Origin: Sphingomonas oligoaromativorans
GTDB lineage: Bacteria; Pseudomonadota; Alphaproteobacteria; Sphingomonadales; Sphingomonadaceae
DNA: 64,000 nt
Reading direction: 5' to 3'
Assembly (NCBI RefSeq): GCF_011762195.1
Contig: NZ_JAASQK010000010.1
Span: 1-64,000 of the forward strand
The notes beneath the pieces are model-generated. The model searched no databases. It had not been told where the DNA came from and was given only the letters and a program-made list of their open reading frames with translations. Position numbers and translations under genes: made by a program. The stretch's first letter is position 1; each line of letters begins with the position of its first letter. This document shows, piece by piece, positions 19,289 through 30,408 of this stretch.

Positions 19289-19806
19289 CGGCTCGCCCCT
19301 TCGTCGTTCGGCCGGCAGATCGCAAGCCCCTTCGTCTGTTCCGGCCCGGCCACCTGGAGCGCCAGCAGGATCGCCTCGACCATCGCGTGCGCCTTCAGCG
19401 GCGCGGCCAGCGCGACGACATTGTCGATCGTCCCGCAATCCCGAATCGAGACATGGTCGTTGATCTGCTGCCCGACGATCGTCCGCGCCAGATTGATGAC
19501 CGTGTCGTCGGACGCGAAACTGGAGAGATCCTGCCCCGTCGCCGCCTCGATGGCACGGCGGGCGCGAGCCGGGTCGGCCGGCATCTCATGCCGGTATCGG
19601 GCGGCGAGGCCCTTTCCCTCGTTGGGCAGGAAGGCATCGGCCGGAAGCGCGGGGGAGCAGCGCTCCGCCAGCCCCTCGATCGCGTCCGGCAACGCCACGG
19701 CGATGAGCGTCCGCATGTCGCTGCGCTCGATGCAGGCGGGGCGGGCGGCCTCGGCGGCCTGCCCCATGCCCAGCGCCAGCAGCGCGGCGAGGGCGGTCTT
19801 CCTCAC
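19285..19806 (-). CDS. Exported hypothetical protein
   Basis: A 173-residue protein with a clear signal peptide ([18 protein letters not shown]), starting at a GTG that overlaps the ispDF stop as GTGA. The mature part is helical and contains a few cysteines ([28 protein letters not shown]), perhaps forming disulfides in the periplasm. It sits between ispDF and pncC with overlaps at both ends, so the three are one operon. I do not recognise the family. Confidence 0.75.
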   Translation of the reverse strand: MRKTALAALLALGMGQAAEAARPACIERSDMRTLIAVALPDAIEGLAERCSPALPADAFLPNEGKGLAARYRHEMPADPARARRAIEAATGQDLSSFASDDTVINLARTIVGQQINDHVSIRDCGTIDNVVALAAPLKAHAMVEAILLALQVAGPEQTKGLAICRPNDEGASR

Positions 19807-20978
19807 GCGTCCGGCATCCGCACGGAGGCAATGGCCTGTGCGGCCATGCCTTCGCCTCGGCCGGTGAAGCCGAGCTTCTCGGTCGTCGTCGCCTTCACGC
19901 TCACACGATGGAGCGGGAGCCTGAGCAGATCGGCGACCCGCTGGCGCATGGCGTCGCGATGCGGGCCGATCTTGGGCGCCTCGCACATGATCGTGATGTC
20001 GACATGATCGATCACGCCGCCCTTCGCCGCGACGAGGCTGACGGCATGTTCGAGGAACTTGCCGGAGTCCGCGCCTTTCCAGCGAGCGTCGGAGGGCGGG
20101 AAATGGCTGCCGATATCGCCATCCGCGATCGTGCCGAGCAGCGCGTCGGTCAGCGCATGAAGGCCCACGTCCGCGTCGCTATGTCCTGCCAGCGCCTGCG
20201 TATGCGGGATTTTGAGGCCACACAGCATCACATGATCGCCCTCGGTGAAGGCGTGGACGTCGAAGCCCATGGCGGTGCGCGGGATCAACCCGGCGGCAAG
20301 GCGCTGCTCGGCGGCCGCGAAATCGGCTTCGTGGGTCAGCTTTTCCAACATCGGGTCTCCGGGAACGGCGGCCACCACGAGGCCCGCCATGCGCGCGACC
20401 TGTGCGTCATCGGTCGCCTCATGCGCCTCGGGCCAATTCTGGTGGGCAGCGAGAATGGCATTGAAACGGAAGGCCTGCGGCGTCTGCACGCGCGCCAGCC
20501 CTTCGCGCGGGACGGTGTCTCCAAGCGCGCCGTCCTCGCTGCGGACGAGCGTGTCGACCACGGCGAGCGTCGGCACCGCGCCGGGTTGCGTTTCCAGCGC
20601 GCCGAGCAGCCGGTCGATGACGGCGGCGGGCAGGAAGGGGCGGGCGGCATCGTGGATCAGCACCGCCTCCGGCGCGCCATGGGCGGCGATCGCCCGAAGC
20701 CCCGCGAGAACGGAATCCCGCCGCGTCGCGCCACCAGGCGAAACGCTGGCAGGCTGGCGACCGTCGAGCGCGGCGGCCAGCATCTCCTCCTGATCCGCAC
20801 CGATGACGATGTGGACGCCGGCAATGTCGGGATGGTCCGCCAGCGCGTCGAAAGCCCGCGCGATGACGGCCTCACCCCCGATCCGGCGATATTGTTTAGG
20901 GAGGCCGCCACCGGCGCGCGTTCCGTTGCCGGCGGCCACAATCAGCGCCATCGCGCTCTTCTGTGCTGTCGAAGTCAT
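19803..20978 (-). CDS. ispDF: Bifunctional IspD/IspF (MEP pathway)
   Basis: Catalyses two non-consecutive steps of isoprenoid precursor synthesis: CTP transfer to MEP (IspD, about residues 8-225, [14 protein letters not shown] and IHDAARPF) and formation of the cyclic diphosphate (IspF, about 232-391, [28 protein letters not shown]). The fusion is common in alphaproteobacteria. ATG at 20978 yields 391 residues; a longer reading from 21047 crosses the promoter shared with the divergent dusB. Confidence 0.96.
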   Translation of the reverse strand: MTSTAQKSAMALIVAAGNGTRAGGGLPKQYRRIGGEAVIARAFDALADHPDIAGVHIVIGADQEEMLAAALDGRQPASVSPGGATRRDSVLAGLRAIAAHGAPEAVLIHDAARPFLPAAVIDRLLGALETQPGAVPTLAVVDTLVRSEDGALGDTVPREGLARVQTPQAFRFNAILAAHQNWPEAHEATDDAQVARMAGLVVAAVPGDPMLEKLTHEADFAAAEQRLAAGLIPRTAMGFDVHAFTEGDHVMLCGLKIPHTQALAGHSDADVGLHALTDALLGTIADGDIGSHFPPSDARWKGADSGKFLEHAVSLVAAKGGVIDHVDITIMCEAPKIGPHRDAMRQRVADLLRLPLHRVSVKATTTEKLGFTGRGEGMAAQAIASVRMPDA

Positions 20979-21089
20979 CGCGCCGCGACCTAGACCTTCC
21001 CGAGGCCCATGGGAAGCTCCACGCCCGTGCTTGCCGCATCGCCGCAAAGCGAGTAGGGGGATTGCCTCTTTTTCAGGCAGATTGAACCC

Positions 21090-22097
21090 ATGCGGAGCGA
21101 AGCGCTCGTGAAGTCGATTCAGGTCGGCCCCCTGACCATCGACACGCCGGTGATCCTGGCGCCGATGACGGGTGTCAGCGACTTGCCGTTCCGCAAGATG
21201 GTCCGGCGCTACGGTTCAGGGCTGAACGTCACCGAGATGATCGCCTCCCAGGCGGCGATCCGGGAGACCCGTCAGTCGCTTCAGAAGGCGGCATGGGATC
21301 CGATCGAGGAGCCCGTGTCGATGCAACTCGTCGGCTGCTCGCCCCCCGAGATGGGGGAGGCCGCCAAGCTCAACGAGGATCGCGGCGCGGCCATCATCGA
21401 CATCAACATGGGCTGCCCGGTCCGCAAGGTGGTGAACGGGGACGCCGGCTCGGCCCTGATGCGTGATCTGGATCTCGCGGCGTCGCTCATCAAGGCGACC
21501 GTGGATGCCGTGTCGGTGCCGGTGACGCTCAAGATGCGGATGGGCTGGGACCATGACAGCCTCAACGCGCCGGAACTGGCCCGCATCGCCGAGGATCTCG
21601 GCTGCAAGATGGTCACGGTCCACGGCCGCACCCGCAACCAGATGTACAAGGGCACGGCGGACTGGGCGTTCATCCGCCGTGTGAAGGAAGCTGTCTCCAT
21701 CCCGGTAATCGCCAATGGCGACATCTGCTCGGTCGACGATGCCGAGGAGGCGCTCAGCCAGTCCGGCGCGGATGGCGTGATGATCGGTCGTGGCGCCTAT
21801 GGCCGACCGTGGCTACTCGGCCAGACGATGCGCTTCCTGACCACCGGCGAGCGCAGGCCCGATCCGTCGATCGATGAGCAATATGCCGTGATCGTCGAGC
21901 ATTACGAGATGATGCTCAGCCATTATGGCCGGGAAACCGGCGTCAATATGGCCCGCAAGCATCTCGGATGGTACACCAAGGGGCTGTCCGGTTCGGCGGA
22001 GTTTCGGAACACCGTCAATCAGGTGCCCGATGCCGACCGCGTGCTGGCGATGATCGAGGAGTTCTACCGGCCGTGGCTATCCCGGGCGGCCGCCTGA
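21090..22097 (+). CDS. dusB: tRNA-dihydrouridine synthase (DusB/NifR3)
   Basis: A 335-residue flavoenzyme reducing uridine in tRNA D-loops. Features are the TIM-barrel start [13 protein letters not shown], the catalytic Cys in [10 protein letters not shown], and the FMN-binding [16 protein letters not shown]. It is the classic first gene of the alphaproteobacterial nifR3-ntrB-ntrC operon and overlaps ntrB by 25 bp. Confidence 0.95.
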   Translation: MRSEALVKSIQVGPLTIDTPVILAPMTGVSDLPFRKMVRRYGSGLNVTEMIASQAAIRETRQSLQKAAWDPIEEPVSMQLVGCSPPEMGEAAKLNEDRGAAIIDINMGCPVRKVVNGDAGSALMRDLDLAASLIKATVDAVSVPVTLKMRMGWDHDSLNAPELARIAEDLGCKMVTVHGRTRNQMYKGTADWAFIRRVKEAVSIPVIANGDICSVDDAEEALSQSGADGVMIGRGAYGRPWLLGQTMRFLTTGERRPDPSIDEQYAVIVEHYEMMLSHYGRETGVNMARKHLGWYTKGLSGSAEFRNTVNQVPDADRVLAMIEEFYRPWLSRAAA

Positions 22098-23200
22098 TCC
22101 GCCTCGGCCGCCGTGCGGGCGGCGAAACGGAGTTCCCCGGCGCGGCGGAACTGCTCGCGGCGGTGCCGGCGGCTTTGCTGGTGATCGACGGGGAGCGGGT
22201 GGTGCGCGATTGCAACGCCGCCAGCGAAGCCCTGCTCAATCTCGCGCGATCGGCCGTGATCGACCGCCCCATCGAGGAAATGACCGGACATCCGCTCACC
22301 AGCATGGCGGCGGATCAGCCTTTTGCCGCCTATGATCTCGACATGGTACTGCCCGTCGGCCGCCATTATCGGGGAGATATGACGGTTGCGCCGTTGCCGG
22401 AGCGGACGGGGTGGCGGATCGTCTCCATCCACGGTCGCGCGAGCCATGACATCTCCGCCCGGCGCGGCGACCGCGTGACGCGAACCTTGCCGGCCGCCGC
22501 TGCCGCATCGCTGCTGGCGCATGAGGTGAAGAACCCGCTGTCCGGTATCCGGGGCGCCGCCCAGTTGCTCGAGGCCGGGGCCGGCCCCGAACAGACCGAA
22601 CTGACCCAGCTCATCCGTCGCGAGGTCGACCGGATCGTGGGCCTGATCGATCGTATGGAAGGCCTGTCGGATACGCGACCGCGGGTTTGCGAGCCGATCA
22701 ACATCCATTCCGTGCTCAACCATGCGCGCATCGTCGCCTGTGCGGGGTTTGCCGCGAACGCCATGGTCCGCGAGCTATATGACCCTTCGCTGCCGGACGT
22801 GCTCGGCAACCGGGACGGCCTTGTGCAGGTGGTGCTCAATCTTCTGAAGAATGCGGCCGAAGCGACGGCAGGCAATGGGATCATCACGCTCACCACGGCC
22901 TATCGCCATGGCCTCTCGGTCGCGCCGCTCGGCGGCGGGCAGCGTCTCGCCCTGCCGATCGAGCTGTGCGTGATCGACGACGGCCCCGGCGCGCCGGAAG
23001 AGATGGTGCCGCATCTGTTCGATCCCTTCGTCACCTCGAAGGTTTCGGGAAGCGGTCTCGGTCTCGCCCTGGTCGACAAGCTGGTGAACGAGATGGGCGG
23101 CATCGTTGAATATGCGCGCGAGGGCACGCCGGCACGGACGGTATTCCGCCTGCTGCTTCCTCGCGCGCCGATCGCATCGGGACGGGGATCGCCATCATGA
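22073..23200 (+). CDS. ntrB: Nitrogen regulation sensor histidine kinase NtrB
   Basis: Phosphorylates or dephosphorylates NtrC in response to PII protein. The 375-residue cytoplasmic protein has a PAS domain (about 20-120), the DHp helix with the phospho-acceptor His in [15 protein letters not shown], and the ATPase with [14 protein letters not shown] and GSGLGLALV motifs. I chose the GTG at 22073, inside the end of dusB; the family needs this N-terminus and no ATG fits better. Ends with an ATGA overlap to ntrC. Confidence 0.93.
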   Translation: MAIPGGRLIRLGRRAGGETEFPGAAELLAAVPAALLVIDGERVVRDCNAASEALLNLARSAVIDRPIEEMTGHPLTSMAADQPFAAYDLDMVLPVGRHYRGDMTVAPLPERTGWRIVSIHGRASHDISARRGDRVTRTLPAAAAASLLAHEVKNPLSGIRGAAQLLEAGAGPEQTELTQLIRREVDRIVGLIDRMEGLSDTRPRVCEPINIHSVLNHARIVACAGFAANAMVRELYDPSLPDVLGNRDGLVQVVLNLLKNAAEATAGNGIITLTTAYRHGLSVAPLGGGQRLALPIELCVIDDGPGAPEEMVPHLFDPFVTSKVSGSGLGLALVDKLVNEMGGIVEYAREGTPARTVFRLLLPRAPIASGRGSPS

Positions 23201-24654
23201 ACGGGCTGTTGTCGGGCCGTATTCTGGTCGTGGACGATGATGCGGCGATCCGCACCGTCGTGCGTGAGGCCCTGCGACGAGCTGGACATGTCGTCGAGAC
23301 CGCGGGCTCCATCGCCGAGATGCGTCGCGCGATCGGAAGCTTCGCGCCGGACGTGCTGGTCACGGACGTGATGCTGCCCGATGGAGATGGGCTGGACATG
23401 GTGCCGGACATCGCCGCGCGCTATCCCGATCTGCCGGTCATCGTGCTTTCGGCGCGCAATACGCTTGCGACGGCTGTGCGCGCGACGGAGCAGGGGGCCT
23501 TCGAATATCTGCCCAAGCCCTTCGATCTCGATGAGCTGGGCCGGGCCGTGGTGGGCGCGCTTTCAGGCCGGGCGACCGGTGGAAACAGCGAAGATGGAGA
23601 TGCGCAGGCGCACGATCTCCCCCTGATCGGCCGTTCGCCGGCCATGCAGCAGGTCTATCGGACGATCGCCCGCGTCGTCTCCAACGACCTCACCGTGCTG
23701 ATCCTCGGGGAATCGGGGACCGGCAAGGAACTGGTGGCGCGGGCGATCCATGATCTCGGCCCCCGATCGCGGCGACCCTTTGTGCCCGTCAACATGGCGG
23801 CGATCCCCCGCGAACTGATCGAGAGCGAGCTGTTCGGGCATGAACGGGGGGCATTCACCGGCGCCGCCCAGCGGACGGCCGGGCGGTTCGAGCAGGCGGC
23901 GGGCGGCACGCTTTTCCTCGACGAGATCGGCGACATGCCGCTGGAAGCGCAGACACGGCTTCTGCGCGTGCTCCAGGAGGGCGAGTTCACCACCGTCGGC
24001 GGCGCACGTCATATCAAGGCCGACGTCCGCGTGATTGCGGCCACGAACAAGGATATCGAGCGGCAGGTGGCCGAAGGCGGCTTTCGGGAAGATCTCTATT
24101 ATCGGCTGAACGTGGTACCGGTCCGCCTGCCGGCGCTGCGTCAGCGGATGGAAGATGTCGGCGAGCTGGCCCGCCATTTTCTCGATCGCGCCGCCGCCGA
24201 TGGGCTTCCGCGCAAGACGCTGGATGACGCGGGCGTGGAGCGCCTGCTCCAGCATGGCTGGCCCGGCAATGTCCGCGAGCTGGAAAATCTCATGCGACGC
24301 CTGGCCGCGCTGGTGCGTGAAGAGCGGATCGGTGCTGCCGCCATCGGGGCGCAGCTCGGCGCGGGCTCCGCGATCGAAATTGTCCCCGCTGTCGAGAGCG
24401 ATGGCGGGTTGTGCGGCTCGGTGGAGCTCCATCTGACGCGCTATTTCGCCGGTTTCGGCCGCGAGTTGCCGCCTGACGGGCTCTATGAGCGGCTGCTTGC
24501 GGAGATCGAACCGCCTTTGCTGCGAATCGCCCTGGCCGCATCCAAGGGCAACCAGATTCGCGCGGCGCGGCTGCTCGGGATCAACCGCAATACGCTGCGC
24601 AAGAAGTTGACCGAACGCGGGATCGATCCCTCCGCTTCGCGACGGAACGGCTGA
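23197..24654 (+). CDS. ntrC: Nitrogen regulation response regulator NtrC
   Basis: A sigma-54 activator of 485 residues. The receiver domain (phospho-acceptor Asp57 in DVLVTDVMLPDGDG) is followed by the AAA+ domain with GESGTGKELVARAIH, the sigma-54-contact loop GAFTGA in HERGAFTGAAQ, and LFLDEIGDMPL. A Fis-type helix-turn-helix sits at the end (NQIRAARLLGINRNTLRKKL). Overlaps ntrB by 4 bp. Confidence 0.96.
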   Translation: MNGLLSGRILVVDDDAAIRTVVREALRRAGHVVETAGSIAEMRRAIGSFAPDVLVTDVMLPDGDGLDMVPDIAARYPDLPVIVLSARNTLATAVRATEQGAFEYLPKPFDLDELGRAVVGALSGRATGGNSEDGDAQAHDLPLIGRSPAMQQVYRTIARVVSNDLTVLILGESGTGKELVARAIHDLGPRSRRPFVPVNMAAIPRELIESELFGHERGAFTGAAQRTAGRFEQAAGGTLFLDEIGDMPLEAQTRLLRVLQEGEFTTVGGARHIKADVRVIAATNKDIERQVAEGGFREDLYYRLNVVPVRLPALRQRMEDVGELARHFLDRAAADGLPRKTLDDAGVERLLQHGWPGNVRELENLMRRLAALVREERIGAAAIGAQLGAGSAIEIVPAVESDGGLCGSVELHLTRYFAGFGRELPPDGLYERLLAEIEPPLLRIALAASKGNQIRAARLLGINRNTLRKKLTERGIDPSASRRNG

Positions 24655-24731
24655 GCAATACGACGGATCGGTTGTAACATCCGCGTCGCAATCGTGTTGT
24701 GTCGGCAACGCCCTGTGGTAGAACAGCCACG

Positions 24732-27011
24732 ATGGAGGCGGAGACAACTCGTCCACGGGGAGGGCGCCAAGCCCAGCAGCCGCGATGGAGGCGGAGGCTG
24801 ACGGTCGTCCAGCGCCGGGGCTCGCTGATGGTCCTGCTCGAGATCGCGACCGTCTTGGTGTGGCTCGCCATCTTCGCCGCAAGCTGGTCCTTCATCTCCC
24901 GAAGCAGCTCGCCGGAGCAATTGCTGACACCGCCGGTCGTGGCCCTGTTGCTGGTCGCGAACCTTGTGCCGCTGATCGGGTTGCTCGTTCTGGCCGCCCG
25001 GCGGATCGCCCGTCGACGTGTGGCGGGAACGGGCGGCGGGGGGCGGCTGCATGTCCGGCTCGTTGCGCTTTTCTCCGGGGTCGCGGCGGTGCCGACGCTG
25101 CTGGTGGTCGTCTTCGCCTCGTTGCTGTTTCAGTACAACGCGGCTTTCTGGTTCTCCAACAACGCCCGCACCGTGCTCGAAAATTCGGATCGTGTCGCGC
25201 AGGCCTATGTCCAGGAAAAGCAATCGGCGCTCGAACGAGAGATGCTGCCGATGGCCGGCGATTTCCGAAACGCGTTATCGCAGATAACGTCGCTGGAAGA
25301 TCCCCGCATCCCGAGCTTCTTCGCCGAGCAATATACCAGGCGCCATCTCTATGAGCTGATCCTGATCGGCGTCGGCAAGGATGGCGCACCCCATCTGCTG
25401 GCTCTCACCAATCCGACCAACAAATCCGCCAGCGAGCTGATCCCGCTGAGCAAATATCCCAAGCTTGATCGTGGCGAAGTGGATAGCAGCGTCGTAGCGG
25501 ACCGGATCGAATCCCGCATCGCGGTGGACCCCAAGGCCAAGCTTTATATCTACGCCTCGCAGCAGCTTGATCCGCAGGTCGTGGCGCAGGCGACACGGGC
25601 GCGCTCGGCCGCCGGCGATTACAGCAGCCTGCTCGAACGTTCGCGGTCGCTCCAGTTGCGCTTCAATGCGGCTCTCTTGGTCGTATCGCTCCTGATCGTG
25701 GCGGCTTCCATCTGGATCGCCTTCACCGTCGCGGATCGCCTGACGCGTCCGATTTCCGGGCTCGTCGGCGCGGCGCGACGGATCACCTTGGGCGATCTCT
25801 CCGTTCGGGTCGCGCCGGCAGTGCGTCGCGATGAGATCGGCGCGCTCGCGACAGCCTTCAATCGGATGACCCGCCGGATCGAGGAACAGACGAGCGCGCT
25901 GGTCTCCGCCAATCGACAGGGTGAGGAGCGGCGCGCTTTCATCGAGGCGGTGCTGTCGGGTGTGAGTGCCGGCGTGGTGTCCGTGGACGGCGAGCGGCGT
26001 ATCCGGCTTATCAACCAATCGGCCGAGCGGCTGCTGCATACCGAGGGCCAGAGCCCCATCGATCGGCCGCTGCACGATGTCGCGCCCGAACTGGATCAGT
26101 TGATCGGGCAGGATGAGCGGGAATCCGTCGTCCAGCTCACCAGCGGCGGAGAAATCCGTACCCTTGCCGTGACGCAGGTGGATTCCGACGGCGGCCATGT
26201 GCTGACCTTCGACGATATCACGCAGCAGTTGCTCGATCAGCGCCGGGCCGCGTGGTCGGACGTGGCGCGCCGCATCGCGCACGAGATCAAGAACCCGCTG
26301 ACGCCGATCCAGCTCGCCGCCGAACGCCTCCAGCGGCGTTATGGCAAGGAAGTGACAAGCGATCCGGCCGTATTCGAGCGCCTGACGCAAACCATCGTGC
26401 GACAGGTCGGCGATCTACGGCGGATGGTGGACGAATTTTCCTCCTTCGCGCGTGTGCCCAAGCCGGTCTTCCGGGCGGAACCGCTCGTCGAGATCGCGCG
26501 GCAGGCGTTGTTCCTGCACGAGGTCGCCCATCCCGCGATCCATTTCTCACTCGATGCCCCGGAGCCGCCGCCCATCCTGGTATGCGACCGTCGCCTGCTC
26601 GGCCAGGCCTTGACGAATATCGTCAAGAATGCCGTCGAAGCCATTCAGGAAAAAGGGGAAGAGGGCGAAACGCCCACAGGCAGCGTGGCGATGAAGATCG
26701 AGGCCGAGGAAGGCCGGATCATCATCGAGCTTGCCGACACCGGCATAGGCTTGCCTGCGGAGCGTGAGCGCCTGACCGAACCTTATATGACGACCCGCTC
26801 GCGCGGCACGGGGCTCGGCCTCGCGATCGTCAAGAAGATCGTGGAAGAGCATTTCGGCACCATCGCCTTTGCCGATCGCCCCGGCGGCGGCACGGTGGTG
26901 CGGATCCAGCTCGATGCCGCGAAACTCGCGCCCCTCGTCGGCGCGTCCGAACACGATGCCTCCGGGGAGGAGGCTCGCCCCACCGAACTGACCCGCATGA
27001 AGGCCGGATGA
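24732..27011 (+). CDS. ntrY: Sensor histidine kinase NtrY
   Basis: Membrane kinase partnered with NtrX, linked in alphaproteobacteria to nitrogen and redox or envelope responses. About 759 residues with an N-terminal set of membrane helices, a periplasmic sensor part, a further helix (about 320-340), HAMP (LTRPISGLVGAARRITLGDL), PAS, then the DHp His in RIAHEIKNPLTPIQ and the ATPase (NIVKNAVEA, GTGLGLAIV). ATG at 24732 chosen over 24699; neither has a strong ribosome site. One base separates its stop from the ntrX ATG region. Confidence 0.93.
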   Translation: MEAETTRPRGGRQAQQPRWRRRLTVVQRRGSLMVLLEIATVLVWLAIFAASWSFISRSSSPEQLLTPPVVALLLVANLVPLIGLLVLAARRIARRRVAGTGGGGRLHVRLVALFSGVAAVPTLLVVVFASLLFQYNAAFWFSNNARTVLENSDRVAQAYVQEKQSALEREMLPMAGDFRNALSQITSLEDPRIPSFFAEQYTRRHLYELILIGVGKDGAPHLLALTNPTNKSASELIPLSKYPKLDRGEVDSSVVADRIESRIAVDPKAKLYIYASQQLDPQVVAQATRARSAAGDYSSLLERSRSLQLRFNAALLVVSLLIVAASIWIAFTVADRLTRPISGLVGAARRITLGDLSVRVAPAVRRDEIGALATAFNRMTRRIEEQTSALVSANRQGEERRAFIEAVLSGVSAGVVSVDGERRIRLINQSAERLLHTEGQSPIDRPLHDVAPELDQLIGQDERESVVQLTSGGEIRTLAVTQVDSDGGHVLTFDDITQQLLDQRRAAWSDVARRIAHEIKNPLTPIQLAAERLQRRYGKEVTSDPAVFERLTQTIVRQVGDLRRMVDEFSSFARVPKPVFRAEPLVEIARQALFLHEVAHPAIHFSLDAPEPPPILVCDRRLLGQALTNIVKNAVEAIQEKGEEGETPTGSVAMKIEAEEGRIIIELADTGIGLPAERERLTEPYMTTRSRGTGLGLAIVKKIVEEHFGTIAFADRPGGGTVVRIQLDAAKLAPLVGASEHDASGEEARPTELTRMKAG

Positions 27012-27012
27012 C

Positions 27013-28398
27013 ATGGCATTGGACGTTTTGATCGTCGATGATGAACAGGACATTCGCGAACTGGTCGCGGGTGTTCTCGAGGATGAGGGCTATGGCGCCC
27101 GGACCGCGGCGGACAGCGATGCGGCGCTGGCGGCGATCCGCGAACGCAGGCCCAGCCTGGTCCTGCTTGACGTATGGTTGCAGGGATCGAAGCTCGACGG
27201 GCTCGATCTGCTGGACGAGATCAAGCGGCGGGACGCGTCGATCCCCGTGCTGGTCATTTCGGGCCATGGCAATCTGGACACGGCGGTCGCCGCCATCCGG
27301 CGCGGTGCGGCCGATTTCATCGAAAAGCCCTTCGAGGCCGAACGCCTGCTGCTCCTCGTCGCGCGCGCGACCGAGACGGAACGGCTGAAGCGCGAGAACG
27401 CCACGCTGCGCGCCCAAATCGGACAAGATGAGGAGTTGAACGGTCAATCCGCCGCGATCAACCACGTTCGTGCGACGCTCAAGCGCGTGGCGGCGACCGG
27501 CAGCCGCGTGCTCGTCACCGGCCCGGCGGGCGTCGGCAAGGAAGTGGCCGCCCGGCTGCTTCACACCTGGTCCAATCGCTCACAGGCGCCGTTCGTGGTC
27601 GTGTCCGCGGCGCGGATGACGCCCGAACGCATGGAAGAAGAGCTGTTCGGCACGGAAGAGGGGGGCGAGCTGCATCGCCCCGGCCTTCTGGAGCAGGCGC
27701 ATGGTGGCACGCTCTTCCTCGACGAGATCGCGGACATGCCGCTCACCACGCAGGCGCGTATCCTCCGTGTGCTGACCGATCAGAGTTTCACCCGCGTCGG
27801 TGGGACGCAGATGGTGAAGGTGGATGTCCGCGTCGTCTCGGCTACCGCGCGCGCGCTTCAGGAAGAGATTTCCGCCGGTCGATTCCGCGAGGATTTATAC
27901 TATCGACTCAATGTGGTGCCGGTGAATCTTCCCGCGCTATCCGAGCGACGGGAGGACATCCCCGCGCTCGTTCATCACTTCGCAGCCCGTTATGCGACGG
28001 AGCGGCGCGTGGCGACGCCGGAGATCGCCGCCGAGGCGCTGGCCGCGCTTCAGGCCTATGACTGGCCGGGCAATGTCCGTCAGCTTCGAAATGTCGTGGA
28101 GCGGACGATCATCATGGCGCCGGGTGACCGGATCGGCCGGATCGACGCCGATATGCTTCCGCCGGAAGTGCTGTTCGATCAGGAGCGGCTGGCGCCCGGC
28201 AACGCGGCCAAGGCGATCATGGGCACGCCGCTTCGCGAAGCCCGCGAAACGTTCGAGCGCGAGTATCTGCGTGTCCAGATCCGGCGTTTTTCGGGCAATA
28301 TCTCGCGCACGGCGACGTTCATCGGGATGGAGCGCTCGGCGCTCCACCGTAAACTCAAGTCGCTTGGGCTCGTCGATCTGAAGGATGCGGAGGAATAG
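27013..28398 (+). CDS. ntrX: Response regulator NtrX
   Basis: Partner of NtrY; 461 residues. The receiver has Asp53 in LVLLDVWLQGS, followed by an AAA+ domain (GPAGVGKEVAARLL, LFLDEIADMPL) and a C-terminal Fis-type helix (NISRTATFIGMERSALHRKL). The GAFTGA loop is absent: the segment reads GTEEGGELHRPG. This is the known pattern for alphaproteobacterial NtrX, which acts without sigma-54. Confidence 0.95.
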   Translation: MALDVLIVDDEQDIRELVAGVLEDEGYGARTAADSDAALAAIRERRPSLVLLDVWLQGSKLDGLDLLDEIKRRDASIPVLVISGHGNLDTAVAAIRRGAADFIEKPFEAERLLLLVARATETERLKRENATLRAQIGQDEELNGQSAAINHVRATLKRVAATGSRVLVTGPAGVGKEVAARLLHTWSNRSQAPFVVVSAARMTPERMEEELFGTEEGGELHRPGLLEQAHGGTLFLDEIADMPLTTQARILRVLTDQSFTRVGGTQMVKVDVRVVSATARALQEEISAGRFREDLYYRLNVVPVNLPALSERREDIPALVHHFAARYATERRVATPEIAAEALAALQAYDWPGNVRQLRNVVERTIIMAPGDRIGRIDADMLPPEVLFDQERLAPGNAAKAIMGTPLREARETFEREYLRVQIRRFSGNISRTATFIGMERSALHRKLKSLGLVDLKDAEE

Positions 28399-28580
28399 CC
28401 GCCCGCACCTGTTTCGATATCCGAAGATCGAAATGGCCCGTGTGACGCTCTGCGGGCCATTGCCGCGGCGCGTCATCTCGCATACATTCCGGCCACTTCC
28501 GCAGCCGGCGGGAGGACGCAACGCCAACGAACGGCGCGCATGCGGGCCACGCCCCGCCAATCTGACCGGAGACAGGTCAT

Positions 28581-29069
28581 ATGGCCGAAAAGCCCAACAA
28601 TCTCCAGGACATGTTCCTCAACGCCCTGCGCAAGTCCAAGACCCCGGTGACGATGTTCCTCGTCAAGGGCGTCAAGCTTCAGGGCATCATCACCTGGTTC
28701 GACAATTTCTCAGTGCTGCTCCGTCGCGACGGGCAGAGCCAGCTTATCTACAAGCACGCCATCTCCACGGTGATGCCGGCCCACCCGATCGACCTCGCGC
28801 CGATCGAAAAGGCCTTCGCCGAGAGCAAGCGCGGTACGCTGTTGCAGGAAATCTTCCTCAACGCCGTCAAGCAGTCGGCGGAGCCCGTGACGATGTTCCT
28901 CGTGAACGGCGTCATGCTTCAGGGCGAAGTGGCGGCTTATGATCTCTTCTGCCTGCTGCTCCGTCGCGACGGGCAGAGCCAGCTCGTTTACAAACATGCG
29001 ATTTCGACGGTTCAGCCGCTCCACCCGGTCAACCTTGCCGACGTCGATGGTGAGGCGGACGCAGATTGA
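28581..29069 (+). CDS. hfq: Hfq with two tandem Sm domains
   Basis: The RNA chaperone for small RNA-mRNA pairing, here as a 162-residue fusion of two Hfq cores (about 5-70 and 86-150). Each has its own Sm1/Sm2 motifs and the YKHAIST signature (57-63 and 137-143), and the repeats share [10 protein letters not shown]. Ordinary Hfq is a 70-100 residue hexamer subunit, so three chains could form the six-fold ring. The rim patch differs between copies: RKSK (17-20) versus KQSA (97-100). Tandem Hfq is, as far as I recall, known from sphingomonads. Followed by hflX with overlap, as usual. Confidence 0.95.
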   Translation: MAEKPNNLQDMFLNALRKSKTPVTMFLVKGVKLQGIITWFDNFSVLLRRDGQSQLIYKHAISTVMPAHPIDLAPIEKAFAESKRGTLLQEIFLNAVKQSAEPVTMFLVNGVMLQGEVAAYDLFCLLLRRDGQSQLVYKHAISTVQPLHPVNLADVDGEADAD

Positions 29070-30361
29070 GCGGATTCGGTCGGGAAGATAAGGACGGCAT
29101 CGTTCGCGGAGCGCGGGCGATCGTCGCCCTCCCGGAAATCGGACCTCATAACCGCTCCGCCGAAGCGCGACTGGAGGAGGCCGCGGGGCTCGCCGGCGCG
29201 ATCGGTCTGGATGTGGTCGAACGCATGGCCTTCCGGCTGCGCTCGCCCAAGGCCGCGACCCTGCTTGGGTCCGGTCAGGTCGAGGCGCTGGCCGAAGCCG
29301 TGCGAATGGCCGAAGCGGAGCTGGTCGTCATCGATGCGGCGGTGACGCCCATCCAGCAGCGCAATCTGGAAAAGGCGGTCGAGGCCAAGGTGATCGACCG
29401 CACCGGCCTGATCCTTGAGATATTCGGCGAGCGTGCCGCGACCGCCGAGGGGCGGTTGCAGGTCGAACTCGCCCATCTCGACTATCAGGCGGGCCGGCTG
29501 GTGCGGAGCTGGACCCACCTTGAACGCCAGCGCGGCGGCTTCGGCTTTCTTGGCGGCCCCGGCGAAACACAGATCGAGGCCGACCGTCGCCTGATCCGCG
29601 ATCGCATGGCCAAACTCCGCCGGGAGTTGGAGCAGGTAAGCCGAACGCGTGGGCTCCATCGTGACCGGCGCCGGCGCGCGCCATGGCCGATCGTCGCGCT
29701 GGTTGGCTATACCAACGCTGGAAAGTCCACGCTTTTCAACCGGATGACTGGCGCGGAGGTGATGGCGAAGGATCTGCTTTTCGCTACTCTCGATCCGACG
29801 ATGCGGAACATCCGCCTGCCGGGCATCGACAAGGCGATCCTGTCCGACACGGTGGGCTTCGTTTCGGATCTGCCGACGCAGCTCGTCGCGGCCTTCCGCG
29901 CCACGCTGGAGGAAGTGACGACCGCCGACATCATCGTGCATGTCCGCGACATGTCGCATCCTGACAGCGATGCGCAGGCCGAGGATGTCGCGCGCGTGCT
30001 TTCCGAGATCGGCGCGACCGGCGGGGAGGGGGCTCCGATGATCGAAGCCTGGAACAAGGTCGATGCGCTCGACGCTGAAGCCGCCGCCACCCTGAGGGCC
30101 GAAGCGGCTCGCCGAGAGGATGCGGTGGTGCTTTCCGCACTGACCGGGGAGGGGGTCGACGATCTGCGGCGGGCTCTGTCCGAACGGCTGAGCCAGGGCG
30201 CACGCGTCCGCACCGTAAGACTGTCGGCGAGCGACGGCGCGGCCATCGCCTGGCTTCACCAGAATGGCGAGGTTCTGCGCAGCGAAAGCAGCGGAGAGGC
30301 GATCCGCCTCGATGTACGGATCAGCGACGTGGATTGGGCTCGCTTCGAGGCCCGAGACTAA
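29066..30361 (+). CDS. hflX: HflX, ribosome-associated GTPase
   Basis: A GTPase that splits or rescues stalled ribosomes. The 431-residue protein has the HflX N-terminal domain ([14 protein letters not shown]), the glycine-rich linker [17 protein letters not shown], and the G domain with [17 protein letters not shown] and NKVD. It appears to begin at a TTG whose last bases form the hfq stop (TTGA), implying coupled translation; no nearby ATG gives the family N-terminus. Confidence 0.94.
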   Translation: MSGFGREDKDGIVRGARAIVALPEIGPHNRSAEARLEEAAGLAGAIGLDVVERMAFRLRSPKAATLLGSGQVEALAEAVRMAEAELVVIDAAVTPIQQRNLEKAVEAKVIDRTGLILEIFGERAATAEGRLQVELAHLDYQAGRLVRSWTHLERQRGGFGFLGGPGETQIEADRRLIRDRMAKLRRELEQVSRTRGLHRDRRRRAPWPIVALVGYTNAGKSTLFNRMTGAEVMAKDLLFATLDPTMRNIRLPGIDKAILSDTVGFVSDLPTQLVAAFRATLEEVTTADIIVHVRDMSHPDSDAQAEDVARVLSEIGATGGEGAPMIEAWNKVDALDAEAAATLRAEAARREDAVVLSALTGEGVDDLRRALSERLSQGARVRTVRLSASDGAAIAWLHQNGEVLRSESSGEAIRLDVRISDVDWARFEARD

Positions 30362-30408
30362 ACGAAGAGCCGCTCCCTTTCCCTTTGCGGGAGAGGGGGC
30401 ATCCGCTC

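Noticed and set aside
27013-28398. Absence of the GAFTGA loop in NtrX as a novelty
   Set aside because: This is the known condition of alphaproteobacterial NtrX, so it is noted in the annotation only.
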